Assembly (NCBI GenBank): GCA_002422425.1
Contig: DIVG01000041.1
Span: 61,931 to 77,339 of the forward strand
Length of the DNA: 15,409 bases
Source: Akkermansiaceae bacterium UBA6138
Lineage (GTDB): Bacteria > Verrucomicrobiota > Verrucomicrobiia > Verrucomicrobiales > DEV007
Direction of reading: 5' to 3'
Program-made: the position numbers and the translations under genes
The notes under the pieces: model-generated
What the model was told of the DNA's origin: nothing
Seen by the model: only the letters and a program-made list of their open reading frames with translations
Database searches by the model: none
In this document: positions 1 through 6,085 of the stretch, piece by piece
Position numbering within the stretch: the stretch's first letter is position 1
Layout of the letters: each line of letters opens with the position of its first letter

Positions 1-1
1 G

Positions 2-424
2 GAGCGCTCCCTCGACTGGGACACGCTCTTCCCTGTCGCCCGGGCGGTTGCCGACCGCATCGTCGAGCGCCTCGAACCGGAGTTGGTGCGCGACGCCCGA
101 GGCGTCATCCTCTATGCCATCGTCACTGACAAGGATCCCTTTCTCACCAGCGTGCTGATCTCCCCGAATCTGCTCGGGAAATTCCGCGACACGCTCGGCG
201 ACCGTGTCCATGTCGTCCCTCTCGATCGGAACCGGCTCTATTTTTTCCCCGCAACCGGCGGACGGCTCGCCGACTACGGACCGGCCCTCGTCGATGAGTT
301 CCGCCGCGCGAAGCTGCCCGTCAGCCTCGAAATCTTCCTGCTCGATGAGAACGGCTACGAGGTTATCGGTGAGCTGGAGCGCTCTGCTCCGGGCGGCGGG
401 GCGGAGGAAATACCCGTCCCGTGA
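2..424 (+). CDS. Unrecognised protein, C-terminal part (5' end outside window)
   Basis: An open frame runs from the window edge to the TGA at 422-424, giving 140 visible residues; the start lies upstream, so length and N-terminus are unknown. The visible part is soluble, acidic and alpha/beta in character. It has a stretch ILYAIVTDKDPFLTSVLISP, then a helix NLLGKFRDTLGDR, then VHVVPLDRNRLYFFP and a proline/glycine-rich tail. The pattern of a helix followed by a hydrophobic strand, a D-R-N/L-Y motif and 'FP' faintly recalls the C-terminal part of DUF1444-like proteins. That resemblance is from memory and weak. No signal peptide or membrane segment is visible. The gene converges on the HEAT-repeat gene: its stop abuts that gene's stop within TGATCA (422-427). 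I am confident it is coding because of its codon use and uninterrupted frame, and I do not assign a function. Confidence 0.7.
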   Translation, partial: ERSLDWDTLFPVARAVADRIVERLEPELVRDARGVILYAIVTDKDPFLTSVLISPNLLGKFRDTLGDRVHVVPLDRNRLYFFPATGGRLADYGPALVDEFRRAKLPVSLEIFLLDENGYEVIGELERSAPGGGAEEIPVP

Positions 425-1270
425 TCACTCGCCTCCGCAGGCGGTGATGGCGGCGGCGAGTTGCTCCTGAAAGTATTCGTCAGTCTCTTCATCGAGGAAC
501 TCCCCCATCTCCTCGAGATAGGGAAGAAAGTCAGGATCCGCGAGGACCTCGGCCGCTTCGAGGCTGAGGATGCTGATCTCGTCTGTCTTCCACTCTTCGA
601 TGAGGGCCGGCTTGACCCGCTCGTCCTTTCGCTCGGCGAGTCCGACGAGGGCTTCGCCGCGGATCTCAGGGTCGCTGTCACCCATGGCAACATGGAGGGC
701 CTCGCGAAGCTCGGGCGTGTCGAGGTCGGTGTGCGAGCCGAGGGCAAAGACCGCGTAGTCACGCACGTCACGATCCTCGTCGCGGGAAAGAGCGATGAGC
801 GCGGCGACCGCATCGGAATCATCATTTCCCGCCAGCCCCACGGTCACTCCGTAGCGGACCGCCGGGTCCGGACTAGGGACGAGACGCACGAGATCGGGAA
901 TGGCCCGGTCATCAGAACGATGGGCAAAGGCGGCCGCCGCAGCGGCAACGACGACGGACTCGGGATCGCCGAGCAATCGAAGGAGGATCCCGACGGAATC
1001 TTCAAGATAGGTTTCATCTCCCCAGCCGAGTTCGGCGAGGATTTTCGCCCCGACCGCACGGTCGAGCGGGTCGTTGCTATTGCTGTATTCGGACCCGAGG
1101 CGGAACTCTTCTTTCCCCCCGCGGTAGTGGACGAGACCGAGGCCGTCATCCTCCTCCACCTCCTTGTCACGCACCTCGCGACCGCCGGTGAAGGCGGCAC
1201 GAAAATGCGCAACGACCGTGCCGCTCGGCGTGCGGTCCTTTTCAAAGCGTCTGTTAAACCGTCTCTTCAT
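425..1270 (-). CDS. HEAT-repeat (PBS-lyase-like) protein
   Basis: The 281-residue product has a short basic, Arg-rich N-terminus (residues 1-13), a region without obvious repeats to about residue 68, and then about six tandem helical units of roughly 30 residues to the end. The repeats carry the HEAT/PBS-lyase pattern of a D-P or D-R turn followed by an Ala/Leu-rich helix: DPLDRAVGAKILAEL (68-81), DPESVVVAAAAAAFAHR (102-118), DPAVRYGVTVGLAGN (135-149), DRDVRDYAVFALGSH (166-180) and DPEIRGEALVGLAER (200-214). There is no signal peptide or membrane segment, so it is probably cytoplasmic. Such repeats form protein-binding scaffolds, and no enzymatic motif is seen. It is the last gene of the minus-strand group, 72 bp downstream of the ftsB-like gene, and may be co-transcribed with it. 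The ATG at 1268-1270 is the first in frame and has no Shine-Dalgarno sequence, as for its neighbours. The partner is unknown. Confidence 0.88.
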   Translation of the reverse strand: MKRRFNRRFEKDRTPSGTVVAHFRAAFTGGREVRDKEVEEDDGLGLVHYRGGKEEFRLGSEYSNSNDPLDRAVGAKILAELGWGDETYLEDSVGILLRLLGDPESVVVAAAAAAFAHRSDDRAIPDLVRLVPSPDPAVRYGVTVGLAGNDDSDAVAALIALSRDEDRDVRDYAVFALGSHTDLDTPELREALHVAMGDSDPEIRGEALVGLAERKDERVKPALIEEWKTDEISILSLEAAEVLADPDFLPYLEEMGEFLDEETDEYFQEQLAAAITACGGE

Positions 1271-1342
1271 CGTGGCCGCAAACGCAGACGTCAGGCCCGC
1301 TGAAAAATTGCCCGATCGCGGAACAGGCAGCGACTATCATCA

Positions 1343-1708
1343 TCACTCCCCTCCCCGGTTGATCCTGACAATGTGCTCTCCCTCGTGCTGGAGGTTGAGA
1401 CGGTCGCGAGCGACCGTTTCAAGGTAACCCTTGTCCGTTTTAAGGAGGCGATGCTCCTGACGAAGGCGCAGAACCCGGGCTTCTTTCCCGTCACGAATAT
1501 GCGAGACCCGCTCTTTCTCCGCTTTCAATTCCTCCTGACGCTCTCTTTCCGGACCGAATAATTTTACCACCGTGAGGATGAGGAGCACGTAGATAACAAA
1601 CTCCATGACCCGGGAAAGACGTTTCCAGACATTGGGGCGCGGCTTCGCCCCCCCTCCGTCAAGACGAAGGGAGAGCTCAAGATTATCCTTAAATTCCGGG
1701 TCACGCAT
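1343..1708 (-). CDS. ftsB: Septum formation initiator, FtsB/DivIC family
   Basis: This 121-residue protein has the FtsB/DivIC layout. A cytoplasmic N-terminus (1-34) is followed by one membrane helix (about 35-51, MEFVIYVLLILTVVKLF). A charged coiled coil runs from about 54 to 92, and the conserved tail YLETVARDRLNLQHEGEHIV (95-114) corresponds to the family pattern 'EelARerLgyvkpGE'. In known systems FtsB/DivIC joins FtsL and FtsQ/DivIB in the divisome and helps activate septal peptidoglycan synthesis. The coiled coil faces the periplasm. The start lies 11 bp after the eno stop, and eno next to ftsB is a widespread bacterial arrangement, which supports both the call and co-transcription. The cytoplasmic tail is somewhat longer than in Escherichia coli FtsB. 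The symbol could equally be divIC; the family assignment is the firm part. Confidence 0.88.
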   Translation of the reverse strand: MRDPEFKDNLELSLRLDGGGAKPRPNVWKRLSRVMEFVIYVLLILTVVKLFGPERERQEELKAEKERVSHIRDGKEARVLRLRQEHRLLKTDKGYLETVARDRLNLQHEGEHIVRINRGGE

Positions 1709-1719
1709 GGTCCGGGTTT

Positions 1720-3006
1720 CTAGACGCGCATCTTGCCGCCGTAGACGGCGTCATCGCCCAGTTCCTCTTCAATGCGAAGGAGCTGGTTGTATTTCGCGAT
1801 CCTGTCGGAACGGCTCAGCGAACCGGTCTTGATCTGACCGGCGTTCGTGGCGACGGCGATATCGGCGATGGTGCTGTCTTCGGTCTCGCCAGAGCGGTGG
1901 CTGATGACGCTGGTATAGCGGTTCTCCTTGGCGAGTTCGATCGCGTCAAGCGTCTCGGTGAGCGAGCCGATCTGGTTCACCTTTACGAGAATGGAGTTGG
2001 CGACACCGAGGTCGATCCCCTTCTGGAGGAAGGAGGTGTTCGTTACGAAAAGATCGTCGCCGACAAGCTGGGTCTTGGCACCCATCTTTTCGGTGATCGT
2101 CTTCCAGCCGTCCCAATCGTTCTCGTCACAGCCGTCTTCGATCGAAATGATCGGGTACTTGCTCTGGAGTTCGAGGTAGTAGTCCACGAGCTCGGCCGCG
2201 CTTTTCTCGGACTTATCAGACTTCTTGAAGACGTATTTTCCTTTTTCCTTGTCGTAGAACTCGGACGAAGCCACGTCGAGGGCGATGAAAATCTCTTCAC
2301 CAAGCTTGTAACCGGCTTTGTCGACCGCCTGGGCGATCACTTCGAGCGCGTCGAAGGCGGAATCGAGCACGGGGGCGAAACCGCCCTCGTCACCGACCGT
2401 GGTGGTGAGGCCGCGATCCTTGAGCACTTTCTTAAGGGCGTGGAAAATTTCGGCACCCTGACGGAGTGCTTCACGAAAGCTCGAGGCTCCCTTCGGCATG
2501 ATCATGAATTCCTGGAAATCGATCGGGGCATCCGAGTGCGCCCCGCCGTTGATGATGTTCATCATCGGGACGGGAAGGACCTTTGCATTCGGACCTCCGA
2601 TATACTTGTAAAGCGGGAGCTGCAGCTGATTCGCGGCGGCGTGAGCCGTGGCCAGAGAGACACCGAGAATGGCATTGGCTCCGAGATTCTTTTTATTCGG
2701 AGATCCGTCGATCTGGAGCATGAGCTTGTCGATCACGGTCTGGTCTGTCGCATCGATCCCAACGAGTTCGGGGGCGATTTTCTCATTCACGGCCCCGACC
2801 GCCTTGAGGACACCCTTACCAAGGTAGCGGTCCTTGTCACCGTCGCGAAGCTCCCAGGCTTCGTGCTCGCCAGTACTGGCCCCGCTGGGAACTGCGGCAC
2901 GACCGATCGCGCCGCCTTCGAGCTCCACATCGACTTCTACCGTTGGATTCCCCCGGGAATCGATAATTTCACGGGCGCGGATGTTGGTGATGGTCGTTTC
3001 AAACAT
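1720..3006 (-). CDS. eno: Enolase (phosphopyruvate hydratase)
   Basis: The enzyme converts 2-phosphoglycerate to phosphoenolpyruvate in glycolysis (EC 4.2.1.11). In many bacteria it is also a component of the RNA degradosome. The 428-residue length is typical. The N-terminal domain has the mobile substrate loop SGASTG (41-46). The barrel carries H157 (GGAHSDAP) and the proton donor E207 in GDEGGFAP. The Mg2+ ligands are D244 (ALDVASSEFY), E290 (SIEDG) and D317 (VGDDLFVTN). The catalytic base is K342 (VKVNQIGSLTE), and the family signature ISHRSGETED lies at 368-377. All expected catalytic residues are present. The ATG at 3004-3006 gives the standard N-terminus 'ITNIRAREIIDSRGNPTVEV'. It precedes the ftsB-like gene by 11 bp and lies 164 bp downstream of the zinc-ribbon gene, across an AT-rich gap that may hold its own promoter. 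Confidence 0.99.
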   Translation of the reverse strand: MFETTITNIRAREIIDSRGNPTVEVDVELEGGAIGRAAVPSGASTGEHEAWELRDGDKDRYLGKGVLKAVGAVNEKIAPELVGIDATDQTVIDKLMLQIDGSPNKKNLGANAILGVSLATAHAAANQLQLPLYKYIGGPNAKVLPVPMMNIINGGAHSDAPIDFQEFMIMPKGASSFREALRQGAEIFHALKKVLKDRGLTTTVGDEGGFAPVLDSAFDALEVIAQAVDKAGYKLGEEIFIALDVASSEFYDKEKGKYVFKKSDKSEKSAAELVDYYLELQSKYPIISIEDGCDENDWDGWKTITEKMGAKTQLVGDDLFVTNTSFLQKGIDLGVANSILVKVNQIGSLTETLDAIELAKENRYTSVISHRSGETEDSTIADIAVATNAGQIKTGSLSRSDRIAKYNQLLRIEEELGDDAVYGGKMRV

Positions 3007-3110
3007 GACTTGGTTCTTCGTTTAGTTTCCTATTGTTTAAGAAATCTTCAATATTAAAAAGCCTGAAATTATTGTAATTCCAAACTTTCTTTCTTAGAGG
3101 CCTCCCTAAG
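3007..3110 (-). promoter_or_regulatory. AT-rich region upstream of eno, possible promoter
   Basis: The gap upstream of eno (3007-3170) contains a stretch of about 85 bp at roughly 3015-3100 that is much richer in A and T than the surrounding DNA. Read on the minus strand it includes TTGGAA and TTTTTAATATTG elements, but no clean -35/-10 pair with 16-18 bp spacing can be chosen. The call rests on base composition and position in front of a highly expressed gene; no exact promoter is claimed. Confidence 0.35.
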
Positions 3111-3170
3111 CGAAACGGGGGGAAATGCAAGTATCAACCTCGCGACGCGGCCCCCTCTGTCGGGAAAAAG

Positions 3171-3818
3171 TCACTCACGAATCTGCCCGATCGCCTCTCT
3201 GATCGCTTCGCCAAAGAAGACCATGGCAAGGAGGACGAGGATTGTCATGAACAGGCTGACATAACCGATCATCAGCCCGATCGCCCCGAGAGTGTGACCG
3301 GGAGCCGGTTGTACTGGACTGTGGCGCGCCTTGGCGAGGGCGGTATGTCCGAAGATGATCGCGAGCGGAGCGAAAAGGATCCCTCCTACACAAGTCACTA
3401 CCCCGAGAACAGCCGAAACAATTGAGATCGCTCCGAAAATCGGCGAGGGCGGGAGGAGGAGTTCGTCCTCTTCATCCCCTTTCCCGCTTTCACGCGCCGG
3501 CGGGGCAGAGACGGCGGATTTTTCGACGGACTTTTCCGGAAGTGGATCGGGGGAACCCTCGGGCTCCCGGCTCGAACGAATCACGGCATCGGGGTTGAGA
3601 TCGGGATCGGCCGACTCACGGGGAACGGGAGAACGGGTCTCCGACACGGGCTCGGGCGCCACCGGGGTGAGCGTTCCTTGAGGCAACCCGTGCCGTCGCT
3701 GCCCGGGAAAAAGGATGTCGGACGAGCAAATCGGGCACTCCACGACACTGCCGTAGAAACTTTCGTCTCCCGAAACCTTTTGCCCGCACTTCGGGCATGC
3801 CACTTTGATTGTTGCCAT
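3171..3818 (-). CDS. Zinc-ribbon protein with DUF4190-like membrane domain
   Basis: The 215-residue product has three parts. An N-terminal zinc ribbon has two CxxC knuckles, C8-P-K-C11 and C28-P-I-C31. A long low-complexity linker rich in Pro, Ser and Glu covers about 40-124. A C-terminal membrane domain has two hydrophobic regions (about 127-157 and 175-205). The membrane part has the DUF4190 pattern: small-residue-rich helices around GILFAPLAIIFGHTALAKAR, then GHTLGAIGLMIGYVSLF. The biochemical function of this family is not known. The ribbon plus disordered linker suggests a cytoplasmic binding module tethered to the inner membrane, which is inference. The ATG at 3816-3818 places CPKC near the N-terminus as usual for these ribbons. 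It is divergent from the lipoprotein gene, with a 141-bp spacer containing an inverted repeat. Confidence 0.82.
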   Translation of the reverse strand: MATIKVACPKCGQKVSGDESFYGSVVECPICSSDILFPGQRRHGLPQGTLTPVAPEPVSETRSPVPRESADPDLNPDAVIRSSREPEGSPDPLPEKSVEKSAVSAPPARESGKGDEEDELLLPPSPIFGAISIVSAVLGVVTCVGGILFAPLAIIFGHTALAKARHSPVQPAPGHTLGAIGLMIGYVSLFMTILVLLAMVFFGEAIREAIGQIRE

Positions 3819-3864
3819 ATCGGCTTGCTACTCCGGATGGGAAGAAAAGCCGAATCCTTTCTCC

Positions 3865-3895
3865 GCCGCAATCTAAATTCGCAGGCGATTGCGGC
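3865..3895. repeat. 9-bp perfect inverted repeat in divergent intergenic region
   Basis: GCCGCAATC (3865-3873) is followed after 13 nt by its exact reverse complement GATTGCGGC (3887-3895). It sits between the divergent zinc-ribbon and lipoprotein genes, 47 bp before the former's start and 65 bp before the latter's. No U-tract follows on either strand, so it is not a classical terminator. An operator or a 5'-leader hairpin is possible. Confidence 0.45.
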
Positions 3896-3959
3896 ACAGG
3901 CCATGCGATGAAGTTGGCACTTGAAGTCGGAACGGGCGGGACCAACTTGCCCCGTCACC

Positions 3960-4334
3960 ATGAAACCCAGCCTGCCCCTCTCCGCGCTCGTCGCGGCAAC
4001 CTTCGCACTCGGTGCCTGCGCGGGCAAAGGCAACGCCACGGTCGCCGCGGCGGCAGTGACGCCATCCGGCGAGATACCGGTCTCCTCTTTTCACGAAACC
4101 GCCAGGGCCGATCCCGCGACGGTCATTCCCTACCCTTTCACGACCTGCGCGGTGATTCGCAAGGACCTCGAAGACAGCCCTAACTATCGCCGCGTTTACA
4201 AAAACCAGGAGGTGCTCTTCTGCTGCACCCCCTGCCTCAGGGCCTTCGACACGAACCCCGAACCCTACATGCCGCGCATCATCGAAGCGGCGGCGGCGAA
4301 AGCCCGGGGCGAGACGGTGAACTCGGGATGGTGA
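3960..4334 (+). CDS. Lipoprotein with YHS/TRASH-like cysteine metal-binding domain
   Basis: The 124-residue product from the ATG at 3960 begins MKPSLPLSALVAATFALGAC. This is a short lipoprotein signal with lipobox L17-G-A-C20, so the mature protein should be lipid-anchored outside the cytoplasm. After an Ala-rich linker, residues 56-105 form a small domain with C63 (YPFTTCAVIRKDL), then VYKNQEVLFCCTPCLRAF with C88, C89 and C92, and then a DTNPEPYM helix. This order matches YHS/TRASH-like heavy-metal-binding domains, where a strand Cys and a later CCxxC bind a metal or form a zinc-finger-like fold. The metal and role are unknown; copper or another heavy metal is a guess from the family. A start at 3921 would put 13 extra residues before the signal peptide and is disfavoured. 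Its TGA abuts the stop of the DUF1232-like gene inside TGATCA. Confidence 0.82.
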   Translation: MKPSLPLSALVAATFALGACAGKGNATVAAAAVTPSGEIPVSSFHETARADPATVIPYPFTTCAVIRKDLEDSPNYRRVYKNQEVLFCCTPCLRAFDTNPEPYMPRIIEAAAAKARGETVNSGW

Positions 4335-4628
4335 TCAGCGGTCCTCGACTTCGACGTCGATGACGCCGTCGTCTTTTTTAGGCTTGCGACCGAAAAAGGC
4401 GCCGATATCGAGCCCGAAGTAGGCAAGACAGCTGATCAGCATGGCGGCGGCGGCAGCCTCGTCGAGGTTTCCAATGAAGGGAATATTGTCGGGAATCAGC
4501 TCAAGAATCCCTGCGGTGGGATTAAAAAGGTAAACCGCGCTGATCGCCCCGAGAATCCCCACGACGATGGAGGAACCCACGCTGCGCTTCTTCGTTCCGT
4601 CGTTCGAAATCGTCTTTTGATTTTCCAT
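4335..4628 (-). CDS. DUF1232 (YkvA-like) small membrane protein
   Basis: The 97-residue product has a polar N-terminus (1-17), a first hydrophobic segment (about 20-36), the motif IPDNIPFIGNLDEA (45-58), a second hydrophobic segment (about 58-79) and a highly charged tail. The central motif matches the DUF1232 signature 'iPDfiPviGylDDa', which defines this family of small membrane proteins of unknown function. The start at 4626-4628 is the only sensible ATG. The gene is divergent from nuoD; their 180-bp shared upstream region contains the Rex-like palindrome, so the same regulator could affect both. It ends directly against the lipoprotein gene. The family call is good and no function can be given. 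Confidence 0.8.
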   Translation of the reverse strand: MENQKTISNDGTKKRSVGSSIVVGILGAISAVYLFNPTAGILELIPDNIPFIGNLDEAAAAAMLISCLAYFGLDIGAFFGRKPKKDDGVIDVEVEDR

Positions 4629-4655
4629 GGCGCCAACTCTGCCTTTTTAACAGCT

Positions 4656-4678
4656 GGAAGCGAGTATAATCCGCTTCC
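4656..4678. repeat. 7-bp inverted repeat enclosing TATAAT, between DUF1232 gene and nuoD
   Basis: GGAAGCG (4656-4662) and CGCTTCC (4672-4678) are perfect inverted repeats separated by 9 nt. The stem extends to 9 bp if a T-G pair is allowed. The loop holds TATAAT on the plus strand (4665-4670), but no acceptable -35 lies 16-18 bp upstream. It is a possible operator or leader hairpin 28 bp before the DUF1232-type start; its function is unknown. Confidence 0.4.
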
Positions 4679-4705
4679 GGCTTTATAACGTATCAAGCAC
4701 GGGAC

Positions 4706-4729
4706 ACTTTGTGAAATATTTCACAAAGT
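4706..4729. promoter_or_regulatory. Rex-type operator (perfect 24-bp palindrome) upstream of nuoD
   Basis: The 24 bases are an exact palindrome with no loop. The inner 18 bases (4709-4726), TTGTGAAATATTTCACAA, match the Rex operator form TTGTGAA-N4-TTCACAA at every defined position. Rex is a repressor that releases DNA when NADH/NAD+ rises, and it controls nuo in Streptomyces coelicolor. The site ends 4 bp before a TTGACC -35 element, where a bound dimer would plausibly hinder RNA polymerase. The inner TGTGA-N6-TCACA also fits a CRP-type site. Rex is preferred because of the flanking TT/AA, the match at all 14 defined bases and the nature of the downstream genes. No rex gene is in the window. 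Confidence 0.75.
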
Positions 4730-4733
4730 CCCC

Positions 4734-4762
4734 TTGACCCTCGAAAATCGCGCACCGATAGT
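4734..4762 (+). promoter_or_regulatory. Candidate sigma-70-like promoter of the nuo operon
   Basis: TTGACC (4734-4739) matches 5 of 6 bases of the -35 consensus. It is separated by exactly 17 bp from GATAGT (4757-4762), which matches 4 of 6 of the -10. Transcription would start near 4769, leaving a leader of about 40 nt before nuoD. The pair lies just downstream of the Rex-like palindrome. Verrucomicrobial promoters are poorly characterised, so this is a candidate by consensus and position. Confidence 0.5.
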
Positions 4763-4808
4763 CGAAAATTTGCTGCGCTCCACTTGATCCACGAGCCAGA
4801 AAACCGCC

Positions 4809-6065
4809 ATGCCGACCACAACCCGGGAAATTGAAGTTCAGGACTCCGCCGCCCGCGCGGCCGGGCTGGAGGGCTATCAGCAAACGACCGAAGATCTCGT
4901 CGGCGAAAAGCTCGTCCTCAACATGGGCCCCTCGCACCCCGCGACCCACGGCGTCCTCCGCATCGTCCTCGAACTGGATGGCGAGATCATCACCAAGGCC
5001 GACCCTGATGTCGGCTATCTGCACCGCGGCGACGAGAAGATCGCGGAGAACATGCAGTACAACCAGTTTGTCCCCTACACGGACCGGCTCGACTACCTTG
5101 CCCCGCTCGCGAATAACGTCGCTTACGCCCTCGCCGTGGAAAAGCTGATGGGCTGGGAGCTCCCCGCCCGCGGTCAGGCGATCCGCACGATCTGCTGCGA
5201 GATGGCCCGCATTTCCGCCCACCTCCTCGGCATCGGTGCCTACGCCATGGATGTCGGGGCGATGACCGTCTTCCTCTACACCTTCACGCAGCGGGAAAGC
5301 ATTTATAACCTCTGCGAACTCCTCACGGGGGCCCGCTTCACGACGAGCTACACCCGCATCGGCGGCCAGATCCGCGATCTGCCGCCCGGATTCACCGACC
5401 AGCTCCTCAAGTTCTGCGACGAGTTCCTCATCTCCCTCGACGAGGTCGACACCCTTCTCACCCGGAACAAGATCTTCCTCGGCCGCACCCGCGACATCGG
5501 CGTTATCTCGAAAGAAGACGCGATCGCCTGGGGGCTCAGCGGACCGAACCTGCGCGGTTCGGGCGTCGATCACGATCTCCGCAAGGCCAATCCCTATCTC
5601 GATTATCACCGTTACCAGTTCGACATCCCCGTCGGCTCGGTCGGTGACTGCTACGATCGTTACCTCGTCCGCATGGAGGAAATGCGTCAGAGCGTCCTCA
5701 TTCTGCGCCAGGCCGTCGCCGGTCTGCCCGACGGCCCTATCAATGTGGTCGATGCGAAGGAGCGTCTCCCCAACAAAGACAGGGTCCTCATGAGCATGGA
5801 GGAACTCATTCACCACTTCATCCTCGTCACCGAAGGGCTCGACGCCCCGGCCGGCGAAGTCTACTTCGGGGCCGAAAACCCGAAGGGCGAACTTGGCTTT
5901 TACATCCACTCCAAAGGCGGTGGAGTCCCCTATCGCCTCAAGATCCGCGCGCCCTCTTTCGTGAATCTCAGCATCCTGCCAAAACTCCTCGAAGGCTGCA
6001 TGATGAGTGACACCGTCGCTATCCTCGGCAGTCTCGATTTCGTGATGGGGGAATGTGACCGCTGA
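4809..6065 (+). CDS. nuoD: NADH-quinone oxidoreductase subunit D (49-kDa type)
   Basis: NuoD is the 49-kDa-type subunit of the peripheral arm of complex I. With NuoB it forms the quinone-reduction pocket next to cluster N2. The 418-residue protein is the unfused form, without NuoC attached. Motifs in order are NMGPSHPATHGVLR (38-51), GYLHRGDEK (69-77) and VPYTDRLDYL (88-97). By spacing to bovine and E. coli homologues, H47 and Y96 are the quinone-headgroup ligands, and both are present. The C-terminus GSLDFVMGECDR is the family's usual ending. The ATG at 4809 gives about 30 residues before the first conserved block and is preceded by AACCGCC, with no Shine-Dalgarno sequence. It is the first gene of the cluster: nuoA, nuoB and nuoC are absent upstream, where the DUF1232-type gene is divergent. 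NuoE follows after 20 bp. Confidence 0.98.
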   Translation: MPTTTREIEVQDSAARAAGLEGYQQTTEDLVGEKLVLNMGPSHPATHGVLRIVLELDGEIITKADPDVGYLHRGDEKIAENMQYNQFVPYTDRLDYLAPLANNVAYALAVEKLMGWELPARGQAIRTICCEMARISAHLLGIGAYAMDVGAMTVFLYTFTQRESIYNLCELLTGARFTTSYTRIGGQIRDLPPGFTDQLLKFCDEFLISLDEVDTLLTRNKIFLGRTRDIGVISKEDAIAWGLSGPNLRGSGVDHDLRKANPYLDYHRYQFDIPVGSVGDCYDRYLVRMEEMRQSVLILRQAVAGLPDGPINVVDAKERLPNKDRVLMSMEELIHHFILVTEGLDAPAGEVYFGAENPKGELGFYIHSKGGGVPYRLKIRAPSFVNLSILPKLLEGCMMSDTVAILGSLDFVMGECDR

Positions 6066-6085
6066 ACCCCCCACCGTCCCCCACC

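Noticed and set aside
461..1303. 280-codon open frame on the plus strand opposite the HEAT-repeat gene
   Set aside because: The minus-strand frame shows clear HEAT periodicity. The plus-strand frame shows no repeat, domain or signal.
1290..1320. Possible terminator (short CCG/CGG stem then a T run on the minus strand) between the ftsB-like and HEAT-repeat genes
   Set aside because: The stem is only three to four base pairs, too weak to call an intrinsic terminator.
1897..3057. 386-codon open frame on the plus strand opposite eno
   Set aside because: It is antisense to a complete enolase with all catalytic residues, and it has no motif of its own.
3098..3117. CTTAG...CTAAG inverted repeat upstream of eno
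   Set aside because: Only five outer pairs with interrupted inner pairing, and no U-tract on either strand; not strong enough to report as a terminator or operator.
3921..3959. Upstream start for the lipoprotein gene at 3921
   Set aside because: It would place 13 polar residues including a Cys ahead of a standard lipoprotein signal peptide. The ATG at 3960 gives a normal signal and lipobox.
4706..4729. Reading the palindrome as a CRP/FNR-family site
   Set aside because: The TGTGA-N6-TCACA core fits, but its centre would be near -51.5 from the candidate start, which is not a usual activating position. The flanks and the target genes fit Rex better. It is kept as the main alternative.
4683..6074. 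463-codon open frame on the minus strand opposite nuoD
   Set aside because: It is antisense to nuoD over its whole useful length, and the predicted protein has no recognisable domain. It is a shadow frame of GC-rich codon use.
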